Counted from the first letter of the stretch, positions 42,774-51,836 are shown. The stretch: 64,000 nucleotides of DNA from Oscillospiraceae bacterium (GCA_017829075.1 JAGAJA010000073.1:4342-68341), one strand, 5' to 3'. Translations and numbers: made by a program. The notes: generated from the sequence alone by a model not told the origin.

Positions 42774-43965
42774 AATATTTCTCTTCATTTTTTTGCTAAA
42801 TGTTATGCTACAATAGATATGATACAAAAAAAGAGAAAAACGCGCTCAAAAATGTTATGATGTTAATAACCACAAAAACACATAACGAAAGAGGCGTTTC
42901 TCTCCATGAATAGTATAGCACAAGAAGCACGGTTTCGTCAACGGGTAGTGAAATATTCTGAAAAGCACGGAGCAACGGAAGCAAGCATACGGTATAAAGT
43001 AAGCAGGATGTCAATATATCGCTGGATAAAGCGGTATAATGGGCATTGGTGGAGCTTGAAGGAACGGTCGCACCGACCGAAACACCATCCTGCGGTGCAG
43101 ACAGCAGAGGAATACGACCTCATAAAGCGGCATTATCCATACTATGACGATATGCTGATGCTGTGGGACAGGCTATGCGAAAAGGGATACAAAAGGTGCT
43201 ATCAGACAATGCTGCGGGCAATCCGCCGAATGAAACTGGATAAGACGCCTTACGCAAGACGAAAGCGCAAGCCAAAGCCATATATGCGCGCTGATTACCC
43301 AGGACAAAAGGTACAGATAGACGTAAAGTTTGTGCCGAATTACTGCGTTGCAGATGGTCGGAAATACTACCAGTACACAGCAATAGACGAATGCACAAGG
43401 TTTTGCTACCGAGAAATGTATGATGAACACAGCACATACAGCTCAAAGGTTTTTCTGATGAAACTGATAGAGGCTTTCCCGTTCCCGATGCGTGAGGTGC
43501 AGACAGACAACGGCACAGAATGGACGAAACAGCTGCTTGTTAAAGACCCAAATGATAAAACCCTGTTTGAAAAAGCGTTAGATGAAATGGGTATAATGTA
43601 CCATCGTATCAGAGTTGCAACACCGCGTCACAACGGCAAAGTAGAGCGCCAGCACAGGCTTGACGAGGAACGCTTTTACAGTAAAATGCGTATGTACAGC
43701 TTGGCAGACGGCAGAAAACAGCTTGCACGGTATAACAAAATATCGAACAACATATCCAAAAGCTGTCTAAAATATCGCAGCCCAAATGCGGTTCTGGCAG
43801 ATTATCTGGCGGTGCTGTGAACCGCCGCAAATAGCCAAATCCTCGTCGCTCCGCTCCTCACATTTGGCTATTTGCTTTCCATATTCCTTGACATCTGTTT
43901 TTTTGAGTGCGTGTGTAACATATCATTGACAAACCTACAATATTTCTCTTCATTTTTTTGCTAAA
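42774..43965. mobile_element. IS481-like insertion sequence bounded by 27-bp direct repeats
   Basis: One DDE transposase ORF lies between two identical 27-base sequences (AATATTTCTCTTC...GCTAAA) at 42774-42800 and 43939-43965. Inside them, the left end (ATATGATAC...CGCGCTCAAAAA) and the reverse complement of the right end (ATATGTTAC...ACGCACTCAAAAAA) are similar, giving imperfect terminal repeats. The right repeat abuts the tRNA-Pro promoter, so the insertion did not disrupt it. The non-coding 42,525-42,905 stretch otherwise shows only a GCAAATC-TTT-GATTTGC hairpin. Confidence 0.75.
42906..43820 (+). CDS. IS481-family-like DDE transposase
   Basis: 304 residues. An N-terminal HTH (EASIRYKVSRMSIYRWIKRY) is followed by an HTH_29-like region and an rve integrase core: Asp in VQIDVKFVPNY, Asp in REVQTDNGTEW and Glu in PRHNGKVERQHRLDEER. 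The length fits a complete single-ORF transposase without frameshift. It starts after GAAAGAGG. Confidence 0.9.
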   Translation: MNSIAQEARFRQRVVKYSEKHGATEASIRYKVSRMSIYRWIKRYNGHWWSLKERSHRPKHHPAVQTAEEYDLIKRHYPYYDDMLMLWDRLCEKGYKRCYQTMLRAIRRMKLDKTPYARRKRKPKPYMRADYPGQKVQIDVKFVPNYCVADGRKYYQYTAIDECTRFCYREMYDEHSTYSSKVFLMKLIEAFPFPMREVQTDNGTEWTKQLLVKDPNDKTLFEKALDEMGIMYHRIRVATPRHNGKVERQHRLDEERFYSKMRMYSLADGRKQLARYNKISNNISKSCLKYRSPNAVLADYLAVL

Positions 43966-43969
43966 CTAC

Positions 43970-43998
43970 TTGACAAATCATTATCACTGTGATATAAT
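43970..43998 (+). promoter_or_regulatory. promoter of tRNA-Pro
   Basis: TTGACA (43970-43975), 17-base spacer, TATAAT (43993-43998). Confidence 0.85.
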
Positions 43999-44027
43999 AT
44001 ATAAGTCGATTAAATAGTTACCTTTAT

Positions 44028-44104
44028 CGAGATGTGGCTCAGTTTGGTAGAGCGCTGCGTTCGGGACGCAGAGGTCGCAGGTTCGAATCCTGTCATCTCG
44101 ACCA
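44028..44104 (+). tRNA. tRNA-Pro (anticodon CGG) with encoded CCA
   Basis: Acceptor CGAGATG pairs with CATCTCG; D-arm GCTCAGTTTGGTAGAGC; anticodon stem CTGCG/CGCAG with loop TTCGGGA (CGG); T-loop GTTCGAATC; discriminator A and CCA at 44102-44104. Its last 12 bases recur at 53181-53192 as attR of the second element. Confidence 0.95.
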
Positions 44105-44141
44105 ATAAGCTCTCTACCCTATGGTTGAGAGCAATAAGTGA

Positions 44142-44175
44142 CGCCTGCTGGAATTGTTTCTAGCAGGCGTTTCCG
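44142..44175 (+). terminator. terminator just after tRNA-Pro
   Basis: CGCCTGCT-loop-AGCAGGCG then TTTCCGTTTG; it is the first structure of the element's left end. Confidence 0.75.
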
Positions 44176-44206
44176 TTTGTATCTTACAGCAGATTGAGTG
44201 TCAATT

Positions 44207-45769
44207 TTAGAGCAATCTTTCCTCTTTAGGAGAGGGCAGGAATGTTCTTCCCAGACTTTTGGTAATGCAGTATTCACAGCCGCACAGCAGTTCAGAGGGT
44301 ATCGTGACCGTCACTTCTACCTTTGTATCATACACCGTCACCGACTTGACATACTGTGCTATGAATCTCTTGCATTCGGGAATATCACGCTCATAGACGT
44401 ATTCAGACAGCTCAGAGATAGCTTCATATAGCTTTTCCTCGGATATATTTATGTCCGTGTCCCTCATGGTGAGGGATTTCTGACGTTCCAGACAAGTTTT
44501 TTCATCAGCCTTTATTCTGGCGAGAATATCCCGGAAGTCATCTTCTATCATACCATCAGCGACAGCGTTTATTATGTTATTCCGCTTGATTTTGAGCCGT
44601 TCCAGTTGGAGAGTTATCTCGTTCAGTTCATCGTTGACATAGGTATTGTAGCTGTTCACCTGTTCCTTTATGCCGCCGATTATCTCCGGTATTCTGTCCA
44701 CGTTGAATATGTACTGCTCCAGAATTTCTAGCACATATTCTTCCAGCTTATCGTGACGAATTTCCTTGTTGCAGCATTCCTCGGACAGCTTGTGCTGACA
44801 GCGGTAGGAGCGATAGGTGTAGCCCTTGCCGTTCTTGCGCTGATTTCCGGTCATTATCGCACCACAATGACCGCACCTTATCAGTCCGCTTAGCAGATAT
44901 GGGTGTTTGGCGGTGTTTGCTCCGGGGGACAGCTTGTGCTTCGCTAATATTTCAGCGGCTTTGTTGTACTGCTCCTCGCTGACTATTGCAGGACAGCCGT
45001 TCTGAATACAGATGACTTCTTCCTCCGGCTTTGCTTTATGGCGGTTATGCTTACCGTCCCATTGATTATAGACATAGTACCCGGCATACTTCTTGTTCCT
45101 TAGAATGCTGTACAGAGAATTTTTGGCGAATTGATTGCCGGATTTAGTCAGCCAGCCCTGTTCATTTAGGTGTGCTATAATCGTGTTGTAGCCGTAGCCG
45201 TCCGTGTACATCTCAAATATCTTTCGCACGATTACAGCTTCATTCTCGTTGATTATCAGCCGCTTTGTGTCAGGGTCTACGTCATATCCTAATGGTGGAA
45301 TACCGCCGTTGTGCAGACATTTTCTAGCCCGTACCTTGAATCCCTTCATCACCTCTCTGCCGAGGTTACTGCTGTAATATTGCGCTAATAGCTCAAACAT
45401 ACCTTCCATTAGTTCACCCTCTGGAGTGTCATCAGTAGGCTCTAGCACAGATATTACCCTCACACCGTTTTTGTCGAGTATAGCCTTTGCAACGGTGCTG
45501 TCGAAGCGATTTCTAGCGAATCTGTCATATTTATGCACAATTACTACGCTGAAATCACCGCTCTTGCTGTCCTCTATCATCTGGTTGAATTTATCACGCT
45601 TAGCGGTCGTGGTAGCGGATTTTGCACGGTCTATGTATTCCGAAATAATCTCATAGCCTTTCTCTCTTGCATACCTGTGAATAGCTTCCTGCTGGGCTTC
45701 AATAGACGTTTCGTGCTGCATATCTGAGCTGAATCTCGCATACAGCACAGCTTTTCTGGAATTGTTCAT
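44207..45769 (-). CDS. large serine recombinase (Ccr-like), full length
   Basis: 520 residues. Resolvase domain with catalytic Ser in [10 protein letters not shown] (residues 9-18) and [10 protein letters not shown]; a recombinase domain ([17 protein letters not shown] ... [19 protein letters not shown]); a zinc beta-ribbon with CGHCG and [10 protein letters not shown]; then a coiled coil (residues ~390-450) and a C-terminal beta unit. All catalytic and zinc parts are present. It probably integrates and excises the element at tRNA-Pro. It is the promoter-distal gene, next to attL. Preceded by GGAGGTACAAGCC. Confidence 0.93.
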   Translation of the reverse strand: MNNSRKAVLYARFSSDMQHETSIEAQQEAIHRYAREKGYEIISEYIDRAKSATTTAKRDKFNQMIEDSKSGDFSVVIVHKYDRFARNRFDSTVAKAILDKNGVRVISVLEPTDDTPEGELMEGMFELLAQYYSSNLGREVMKGFKVRARKCLHNGGIPPLGYDVDPDTKRLIINENEAVIVRKIFEMYTDGYGYNTIIAHLNEQGWLTKSGNQFAKNSLYSILRNKKYAGYYVYNQWDGKHNRHKAKPEEEVICIQNGCPAIVSEEQYNKAAEILAKHKLSPGANTAKHPYLLSGLIRCGHCGAIMTGNQRKNGKGYTYRSYRCQHKLSEECCNKEIRHDKLEEYVLEILEQYIFNVDRIPEIIGGIKEQVNSYNTYVNDELNEITLQLERLKIKRNNIINAVADGMIEDDFRDILARIKADEKTCLERQKSLTMRDTDINISEEKLYEAISELSEYVYERDIPECKRFIAQYVKSVTVYDTKVEVTVTIPSELLCGCEYCITKSLGRTFLPSPKEERLL

Positions 45770-45817
45770 GGCTTGTACCTCCTGAATATTATTCGGGTTT
45801 ATCCCAGAAAATAATAT

Positions 45818-45852
45818 ATGCTTACAGGAATAGTTGTTACTCCTGTAAGCAT
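45818..45852 (-). terminator. terminator after the shortened recombinase
   Basis: ATGCTTACAGGA/TCCTGTAAGCAT stem with ATATTATTTT on the reverse-strand side. Confidence 0.8.
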
Positions 45853-45862
45853 ACTACATTAC

Positions 45863-46678
45863 TTATTCCAGCCTTAGAGATACCTCTGCATGGTCTTTAT
45901 AAACAACGACCTTATCCACAATGCTTCTGATGAATATTCTGCATTCCGGGGAACTTCCCGACAGCACATACGCCGTGAATACCTTGACAGCCGCCTTTAA
46001 TTCATTTTCGGTCACAGATACAGCTTTACAGCCCAGCTCGTTCAGCTTCTTGCAGATAGTGTTATAGCCGTTACCTTGAATGTACATATCAAAAATCAGC
46101 CGAACGGTTTTAGCTTCTTCCTCGTTGATTATGAGATGTCCGGTAGCTGAATCCACGTCATAGCCGAGAGGTGGCTTTCCGCCGTTGTGCTTGCACTTCA
46201 TAGCATTCAGCATGAATACTTTGCTGACCTCAGATGACAGATTTTTGCTGAAACCGTCTGCCGAAGCTACACCGAGAGCCTTGATAATAGTTCCAGCCAT
46301 AGTGTCATCATCATAAGGCTCTGCCACAGAAATTAGCTTTACTCCGTTCTGACTCAGCTTATCCTCGTTCAAATAGAAGTCCTTGACGTTTCTGGCGAAT
46401 CTGTCAATCTTGCTGACGATAACATACTGGAATCCACGGTTTGCGCTGTCAAGAATCATCTGGTTGAATCTGTCACGCTTGGCGGTGGTAGTGCCTGACT
46501 TAGCCCTGTCGATATATTCAGCGGTAATGTCGTAGCCATTCTGCACGGCAAACTTTGTAACGATATTTCTCTGGGCTTCAATGGACGTTTCGTGTTGCAG
46601 ATGGGAGCTGAATCTCCCGTAGAATACTGCCTTTTTGGTTACTGCGGCAGTAGTAGATATACTTGGATAATATGCCAT
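45863..46678 (-). CDS. serine recombinase paralogue with an internal deletion
   Basis: 271 residues after AAAGGAGAGAAA. The resolvase domain is intact (Ser in [26 protein letters not shown]), and the recombinase domain begins normally ([17 protein letters not shown] ... CKKLNELG). The sequence then jumps to what in the neighbour is the far C-terminus ([20 protein letters not shown] matches the neighbour's [20 protein letters not shown]). Zinc ribbon and coiled coil are missing without any frameshift. It may act with the full-length enzyme, as CcrA with CcrB, or be a decayed partner. Confidence 0.85.
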   Translation of the reverse strand: MAYYPSISTTAAVTKKAVFYGRFSSHLQHETSIEAQRNIVTKFAVQNGYDITAEYIDRAKSGTTTAKRDRFNQMILDSANRGFQYVIVSKIDRFARNVKDFYLNEDKLSQNGVKLISVAEPYDDDTMAGTIIKALGVASADGFSKNLSSEVSKVFMLNAMKCKHNGGKPPLGYDVDSATGHLIINEEEAKTVRLIFDMYIQGNGYNTICKKLNELGCKAVSVTENELKAAVKVFTAYVLSGSSPECRIFIRSIVDKVVVYKDHAEVSLRLE

Positions 46679-46700
46679 TTTCTCTCCTTTTAGTTATAAG

Positions 46701-46728
46701 TAGAGGGATAGGCGGTGCTGCCTATCCC
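46701..46728 (-). terminator. hairpin after the small recombinase-like gene
   Basis: GAGGGATAGGC-GGTGCT-GCCTATCCCTC, perfect 11-base arms. Confidence 0.7.
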
Positions 46729-46743
46729 TCGGTTCATGTAGCT

Positions 46744-47166
46744 TTAGTTTTGGAAATGTATATCGGTCATGTCGTTCAGTCCGGCTGCCGTGTGTTTCAG
46801 CATATCCTCGAACTCCTGATATTCTTCCAGAATATCCTCAATATTGTCCGGGCAGATGTGTTCCTCAGCGAACTCCAGTTTGATTCCTCGTCTTTTGAGA
46901 GAGTACTGAAGGACGTATGGGTTGTATCCTTCCCTTCTCAATCTGTCGGGGTCTGGTACAATAAGTCTTTTAGAGCCTGCCGCAAGTGCGTTTTTGATTG
47001 CCATACCGAGTGATTTAATGTAGTAGCTGTCGTACAATACAAAGCTGTCCTCGTTAGGATGGTACTTGGCGACGTATTCCTTAACAGACTTCAGTTCAGT
47101 ATAGTTGCTGGCTACACAAGCGTTAGCCTTAGGAGTTACAAGGGTTTTTTTCTTAGTACTATTCAT
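46744..47166 (-). CDS. resolvase-like protein without the catalytic serine
   Basis: 140 residues from ATG 47166 (AAAGGATAATAGT upstream). The segment NALAAGSKRLIVPDPDRLRREGYNP followed by LKRRGIKLEFAEE follows the pattern of the resolvase core (...DRLxR...Gv.l...), but the N-terminal strand with the catalytic Ser has no counterpart. It has no DNA-binding tail. It may modulate the two recombinases by forming mixed oligomers; this is inference. Confidence 0.55.
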   Translation of the reverse strand: MNSTKKKTLVTPKANACVASNYTELKSVKEYVAKYHPNEDSFVLYDSYYIKSLGMAIKNALAAGSKRLIVPDPDRLRREGYNPYVLQYSLKRRGIKLEFAEEHICPDNIEDILEEYQEFEDMLKHTAAGLNDMTDIHFQN

Positions 47167-47190
47167 ACTATTATCCTTTCTCAATATACT

Positions 47191-47220
47191 ATCCGGCAAG
47201 TAATGATATACTTGCCGGAT
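47191..47220 (-). terminator. hairpin between the DUF927 gene and recombinase-like gene
   Basis: ATCCGGCAAGT-AATGATAT-ACTTGCCGGAT, 11-base arms; downstream of the DUF927 gene on the reverse strand and upstream of the small recombinase-like ORF, so it may be a leader structure as well. Confidence 0.6.
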
Positions 47221-47384
47221 ATTGCCTTTGGTTTTAGAGCGACGGTTTGTCCTTTTTTAAAATTATTTCTAGCAGTATCTCCGCGGTAGATAAAAGCATT
47301 TTTTGATTGCCATCTGTTGAGGTATTGCTTTTATTTTCCTTGACAGCTATGTATTGCTGTTTCTTTAATTTTTCACGAGATATG

Positions 47385-49331
47385 CTAAATTTCTGATTCA
47401 AGTTGTTTCAATAAGTCATCAATATCTTCAATGACTGGCTCTGGATAATCAAGGTCTATTGTATTAAAATCAATTGAAATATTACAGTATTTATTCAAAA
47501 ATTCTTCAGGGTCGTTCCTTATCATTTTATTTACGTTTTCTAGAGTATAGGATGAAAAACAGCTCGGATACTTCTTGTCAATCATCTCACGAATTTTTAT
47601 CCTGATAAAGAATTCCAGCGGGAGTATTCTAGGAGGTTCGGTTCGTTCAGATAAACAGAGTTTTTCGTTGGGATGCAGAATCTTCAACGCTATACATTCA
47701 ACGGGTGGTTCTCCATCATTAATTCTAGACTTCACTTTAAATCTGGTTTTATCTTTTGTTATAAGGACATTATATTTGTCGCGCCACTCATGTAAGATAT
47801 TATCAATATTTGAATAGTTACCATCTTTCATCCACGTTTCAAATATCTTACACGTTAAAATTAGTTTACTAGATTGCTTATGACGTTCAAGACCACTAAC
47901 CGACAAATCTTTATCAAGAACTACGCCAATATAGTTTATATATGGTTGCCTTGAATTTGGATCTTTGGTTTTCTGGCCAAGTCTATTCGAAAATTTGTTT
48001 CGGTTCAACTGCACCATCTGCATAATATGCTCATAAGCTCTAAGTGCCTCTGCTTCTGGTGTGTTTAGTCTTACCGAGTCAAGAATTAACTTCTTGATAG
48101 AAACCGTGTCCAGTTCTACGTTGAAGCATTCTTGAAACAAATCTCCGGTTAGCATAAGTACTGCGACCATCTGCGCTGTGCGCTCTTTATAACGCTGGTC
48201 TGTTTCAAGTTCTGGTATTAAATTGTCAAGGAGCTTGTGATACCGCTCCAACACGCTGCTGCTATCCAGAGTAAGCAGGTAATCAGCTAACAAGTGTATC
48301 GGAAGTGCGCAGTACTTTCGTGAGAACTTGTCAACCTCATGTGCTTGCTCGGCGCTATCAGTCCAGGTAATACTCCCGAAATTGAGAACTCTTACCTTTA
48401 GACCGTCGGCAGTCGTACTGGTGTCAAAGATTGAGTGTTCACCGCTAGACAGAACGGTTGTAGCCCAACGCCTTGGCGTAGCAGAATCACCTGTGCGAGT
48501 AGCTCTTGCCTTTCCCTTACCGGAATGTAACCCGTAGATGAACTGACTTAAGTCCAGCTTGCGGTCTACCATGCCAAATTCGTCGAACAGTACGGTGAAT
48601 CCTTGATTTCCAGCCAGCTCAGCCGCCTTACCGTTCTCTGTGCCATACCAGGTAGATGATAAGGACTGCTTGTTGTTGCCGGGGAAAGGGTTTCCACACA
48701 TACTTACCGCCAGATTACAGCTTGTAGTTTTTCCGGTGGTGGAACAGCCATAGATGTTTACCACTATGGTGTTCATCGTAGTGAAGCAATTGAGATACCC
48801 GACCAGACACGAGGACAACCCTAACAGCATACTCAGTTCCAAGGTTGGGTGTCCCAGAATATGCTCCTGCACATCCTTGACAAAACCGTCCTTAGTCCCT
48901 TGCGGCTGTATGTCGAGATTGCCTTTGTATCTTGCCTTGAACCCTGTGTTGGAATGAAGCGTGTAACCTTTGAAGCACAGTTCGCCGTTGCTGTCCAGCT
49001 CCCAGCCAACACGTTTGTAGACGTTTGTTGGTGTGAGCTTTTGAGCCTGTTCGGTTATGTACTCCTTTAGATTACCGACATTCTCGTTTGGAATCAGATA
49101 ACCATGGGATTCAAGGGCTTTGACAAGGTTATCTGCCGCAACACTTGCTGTCATCGGCGGAGCGTTGCTGTTTTGAAACATCAGGTCATACTCGACTTCA
49201 CCAGTTTCAATGTTGCAAGTCATTTTCTTGACCGTAACATCGTTGCCGATTACTTCAAGCGTACCCTTGTCCTTGGGGATACCATAGACGACAGTACCAT
49301 CGTCCAGTATTCCCGTTGCGTAGTTACGCAT
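47385..49331 (-). CDS. DUF927 domain ATPase (Cch2-like)
   Basis: 648 residues from ATG 49331 (AAAGGTGG upstream). DUF927 core with Walker A VNIYGCSTTGKTTSCNLA (about residue 195), Walker B FTVLFDEFGMVD and a sensor-like TTVLSSGEHS. The fold is the primase-associated helicase-like ATPase found in Cch2 of SCC elements and in phage satellites. In SCC such proteins are replicative helicases. The C-terminal ~200 residues include helical and winged-helix-like parts. It is driven by its own promoter with a ~100-base leader. Confidence 0.88.
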   Translation of the reverse strand: MRNYATGILDDGTVVYGIPKDKGTLEVIGNDVTVKKMTCNIETGEVEYDLMFQNSNAPPMTASVAADNLVKALESHGYLIPNENVGNLKEYITEQAQKLTPTNVYKRVGWELDSNGELCFKGYTLHSNTGFKARYKGNLDIQPQGTKDGFVKDVQEHILGHPTLELSMLLGLSSCLVGYLNCFTTMNTIVVNIYGCSTTGKTTSCNLAVSMCGNPFPGNNKQSLSSTWYGTENGKAAELAGNQGFTVLFDEFGMVDRKLDLSQFIYGLHSGKGKARATRTGDSATPRRWATTVLSSGEHSIFDTSTTADGLKVRVLNFGSITWTDSAEQAHEVDKFSRKYCALPIHLLADYLLTLDSSSVLERYHKLLDNLIPELETDQRYKERTAQMVAVLMLTGDLFQECFNVELDTVSIKKLILDSVRLNTPEAEALRAYEHIMQMVQLNRNKFSNRLGQKTKDPNSRQPYINYIGVVLDKDLSVSGLERHKQSSKLILTCKIFETWMKDGNYSNIDNILHEWRDKYNVLITKDKTRFKVKSRINDGEPPVECIALKILHPNEKLCLSERTEPPRILPLEFFIRIKIREMIDKKYPSCFSSYTLENVNKMIRNDPEEFLNKYCNISIDFNTIDLDYPEPVIEDIDDLLKQLESEI

Positions 49332-49439
49332 AGTAACAACCACCTTTCAAAATATTGTGCTTCCCGTTTTCGGGTCAAGCCACCCAGTAAGATACTGTCA
49401 TATCTGTAAGCCTATAACATCTCTTGCTGGAGTGGTTAT

Positions 49440-49468
49440 ATTATAGCTCATTTTTTCCTGTATGTCAA
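49440..49468 (-). promoter_or_regulatory. promoter of the DUF927 gene
   Basis: Reverse strand TTGACA (49468-49463), 17-base spacer, TATAAT (49445-49440). The leader contains CCCGAAAACGGG just before the ribosome site. Confidence 0.85.
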
Positions 49469-49881
49469 TGCACAATTTTCTTGATACTAGCCACTATATA
49501 TTGATTTTATGCTATTTGCGTTAGTTTGACAATTGGAAATTCATTGTGCAGATTTGCCATTCAATGCAATCTATTAGCATACATAAGTAAATTTTTCAGC
49601 AAGTGAATCAATGCCCAGTCGATGGGCTAAGCTTGATTTTTTTGAAAAATAATTTCCAGTTATTCTTATCTAACAGAATTTCGTTTTTTGTATAATAGTC
49701 ACAATACCGCTCTTTGCATACAGCAAATATTTGTGAATTATTTTTTGTGTGTCCGTTTGTAAAATTTTTCACGGACACCCGTTTGTGACGGACTTTCAAA
49801 GGAGAACGGTCTGCTTTCCGTTGTCCGTGAAATTTACAGCAAAAAAAGAACAGGAATTACCCTGTCATTTTCAGCGTGCTA
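49469..49881. other. AT-rich gap with long inverted repeat and repeated CCGTTTGT words
   Basis: CACGGACA (49770-49777) with flanking AAATTTTT pairs with TGTCCGTG (49822-49829) followed by AAATTT. CCGTTTGT occurs at 49753 and 49779 on the same strand. A 63-codon frame here has no ribosome site and low-complexity codons. The arrangement could be an origin used by the DUF927 ATPase or a regulatory RNA. Confidence 0.5.
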
Positions 49882-50004
49882 TTATTTAGGCTTCTTGCCC
49901 GTTTTGGCTATACCATAGATAGTAACAACTGTTGTAACGCCTGCGGCTATTGCTTCAACCGCTGTTGAAATTCCGGCTACTGCCGCTGTTATTGCCATTA
50001 TCAT
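49882..50004 (-). CDS. 40-residue hydrophobic micropeptide
   Basis: Reverse-strand ATG at 50004 follows GGAGGTGAAAGC. The product begins MIMAITAAVAGISTAVEAIA, continues as one Val/Thr-rich membrane helix (GVTTVVTIYGIA) and ends in the basic tail KTGKKPK. It resembles small membrane peptides of phage and SCC origin (toxin-like or holin-like). No family named. It lies 15 bases after a second micropeptide on the same strand. Confidence 0.65.
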   Translation of the reverse strand: MIMAITAAVAGISTAVEAIAAGVTTVVTIYGIAKTGKKPK

Positions 50005-50018
50005 GCTTTCACCTCCAT

Positions 50019-50090
50019 TCACATAATGCACTCAAACGCTACGACTACAACGATACCTACCGCCAGTCCTGCCAGATAATATCCTACCAT
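50019..50090 (-). CDS. 23-residue hydrophobic micropeptide
   Basis: Reverse-strand ATG at 50090 follows GGGGGGTGATAGC. The product starts MVGYYLAGLAVGIVVVVAFE and ends CIM, a single membrane helix without a charged tail. The GGAGG site of the next micropeptide lies right after its stop, so the two are likely translated together. Confidence 0.55.
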   Translation of the reverse strand: MVGYYLAGLAVGIVVVVAFECIM

Positions 50091-50136
50091 GCTATCACCC
50101 CCCATTCTAGGAACATAGGCAGAGTCGCTATGTTCC

Positions 50137-50433
50137 TCAGTATTCCTCGGCGAGGAGCATTGTTTCATGGTCGCCATCGTCAATTACATACACCTTTCCG
50201 ATGAATGTGGTCGGTGCTGTCAGAGTGTACCTATTCTTGAATGGCTTTGGCTGCTCCTGCTCGTGTATTATGACCTGCTGACCGTCCTCAACGCTCAATC
50301 TGAATATTTGCAGATAGTCCAGTTTCTCAACGTCCTTGCGGCGGTCTATGAGATTCCACATTATCATCATGAGATAGAGAGGAACGGTGCTGTCAACGCC
50401 TCTTGTGACGTATCTGTTACCGCTGTTGAACAT
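50137..50433 (-). CDS. DUF960 family protein
   Basis: 98 residues from the Met at 50433 (AAAGGGG nine bases upstream; the Met two codons earlier is closer than usual). RYVTRGVDSTVPLYLMMIMW, then LIDRRKDVEKLDYLQIFRLS and HEQEQPKPFKNRY, follow the DUF960 pattern. DUF960 genes sit downstream of ccr in staphylococcal SCC elements and also occur in plasmids; their function is unknown, with an antirestriction-like role sometimes suggested. The start overlaps the gene upstream by 17 bases. Confidence 0.82.
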   Translation of the reverse strand: MFNSGNRYVTRGVDSTVPLYLMMIMWNLIDRRKDVEKLDYLQIFRLSVEDGQQVIIHEQEQPKPFKNRYTLTAPTTFIGKVYVIDDGDHETMLLAEEY

Positions 50434-50767
50434 AATCATCAGCCCCTTTCATTTCTTCTGGAGTAATATCCTCCGGCGTTACTATGGTGATGGCGTACTC
50501 GGTAGCCGGGAGATACAGCGCACTTATGTAATGGTTTATGTGCTTCACTAACTCGACAGGCTCGGTGGTGTAGTCGAGATGTATGCGCTTGATGTCCTCA
50601 ACGTCATGAACATTTTCAGCCAGCAGAATATAGCCGCCGTCAATGCCGGGTGAGTTGTAGCAGTTATCCATAGTGGCGGCAATATCGCATAGCTGTTCCA
50701 GTACCTCTGGGGGAACACGGTCAGCTAAAGTCAACGCTTCGGTCTTAGTTCTGAATTGATACAGCAT
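50417..50767 (-). CDS. hypothetical protein between DUF960 and DUF1643 genes
   Basis: 116 residues after GAAAGGAAAAAATC. Acidic and mixed alpha/beta (VEDIKRIHLDYTTEPVELVK; EYAITIVTPEDITPEEMKG). It occupies the slot in which SCC elements carry another small conserved gene (DUF950 in staphylococci), but I cannot confirm homology by eye. No motif recognised. Confidence 0.7.
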   Translation of the reverse strand: MLYQFRTKTEALTLADRVPPEVLEQLCDIAATMDNCYNSPGIDGGYILLAENVHDVEDIKRIHLDYTTEPVELVKHINHYISALYLPATEYAITIVTPEDITPEEMKGADDYVQQR

Positions 50768-50798
50768 GATTTTTTCCTTTCATAGAATACGCCCTGAC

Positions 50799-51452
50799 TC
50801 ATTGTGAATCAGGGCGTGTGGTTTTCTTCCTGCGCTTGGGCTTTTCTTCGGGGATTAGGGTTTGCTGTTCCGGCTGTTCTTGTGGTTCTGGAATAGGTTC
50901 GGGCTGAATGGTTGTCGGTACTGCCTTTTCTTCCTGATACGCTTTCAGTTCATCGTATGAGAACGGCGACAGAATCCAGTTACGAACAGCAGGACATAAC
51001 GGGTGATAGAATTTCCGTCCTCTTGCGTCCGTAATGCAGTTCAGTTTCTTCTGGAATGGTTTGAGCATATCCAGAACCTGCTTCTGCATACGGAGGACGG
51101 TTTTGTTTCCGTCACCGCCTGTGCCTGTTGCGAAAATGATTATGTCGGATTTCTCGGCGTTCTCCATGATGTAATTCATGTTTTCCTCGTCAATGTCGAG
51201 AGTGCTGTGTTTGCCGCTCATGCTGGAGAACAGATTGACAATATTCACGCTGCCATATTCCAGACGTTCAAGATTCTGCAAGACAAACATGGTCGTGTGG
51301 TCTACCGTTACTGTATCTGCGAAGCTGGGATAGAGCATGATTATTTCCGCAGAGGGTTTGTCGCTGTTCCATTCCTTACGGAGCAGATAGCGGTGAGTTT
51401 TGTCATCGTTGTAGATGACGGTGGTTTGCATGGTGGTTGTTTCGGTTTGCAT
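50799..51452 (-). CDS. DUF1643 family protein
   Basis: 217 residues from ATG 51452 (AAGGAGGTAAACCC). The DUF1643 core is visible: RYLLRKEW, IIMLYPSFADTVTVDHTT (family pattern NPSxAd..D.T) and YGSVNIVNLFSSMSGK. The C-terminal ~50 residues are Pro/Glu/Gln-rich and end in a basic KPKRRKKTTRP stretch. The nearby DUF960 gene makes this the conserved SCC pair. The family's activity is unknown. Confidence 0.85.
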   Translation of the reverse strand: MQTETTTMQTTVIYNDDKTHRYLLRKEWNSDKPSAEIIMLYPSFADTVTVDHTTMFVLQNLERLEYGSVNIVNLFSSMSGKHSTLDIDEENMNYIMENAEKSDIIIFATGTGGDGNKTVLRMQKQVLDMLKPFQKKLNCITDARGRKFYHPLCPAVRNWILSPFSYDELKAYQEEKAVPTTIQPEPIPEPQEQPEQQTLIPEEKPKRRKKTTRPDSQ

Positions 51453-51601
51453 GGGTTTACCTCCTTGATGTTTATTCAAGGAGATAATATATGCTTGTAA
51501 GAGGCTTTGAAACTGCTCCGCCGATTTAATAACAATTTATTAAATACAGTAGTGCCGTAGCTTTCTATGGCGCAGATTCATTTATAAAGGAGATAACCAT
51601 T

Positions 51602-51835
51602 ATGTCTAAATCCGATTACAAATTCACTCAGAGATATGCGAGAACGCTCTCAAAGAATAAACCACATGAGCTGAAAGAGTTCTTCCCGGCTGGTATCTGG
51701 AACAACAAATCCAACAAAGAGAAACGTGCGCTCGGCAGAACATTCAAACGGCTCGTTCGAAATGATATGCTATATTTTATATCTCATTATGAGGTGCATA
51801 GCAACAAGCATACCTACTATTATATCTCGGAATGA
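51602..51835 (+). CDS. small basic hypothetical protein
   Basis: 77 residues after AAAGGAGATAACCATT. Basic, with a winged-helix-like run (KEKRALGRTFKRLVRNDML, then HYEVHSNKHTYYYISE). It is probably DNA-binding. It is the only rightward gene in this part of the element and has its own terminator 2 bases after the stop. Confidence 0.65.
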   Translation: MSKSDYKFTQRYARTLSKNKPHELKEFFPAGIWNNKSNKEKRALGRTFKRLVRNDMLYFISHYEVHSNKHTYYYISE

Positions 51836-51836
51836 A

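Noticed and set aside
44207..46678. Prophage with a serine integrase
   Set aside because: No phage structural, packaging or lysis genes; gene set fits an SCC-like element instead.
49608..49799. 63-codon leftward ORF
   Set aside because: Low-complexity Lys/Asn codons, no ribosome site, overlaps the inverted repeat region.
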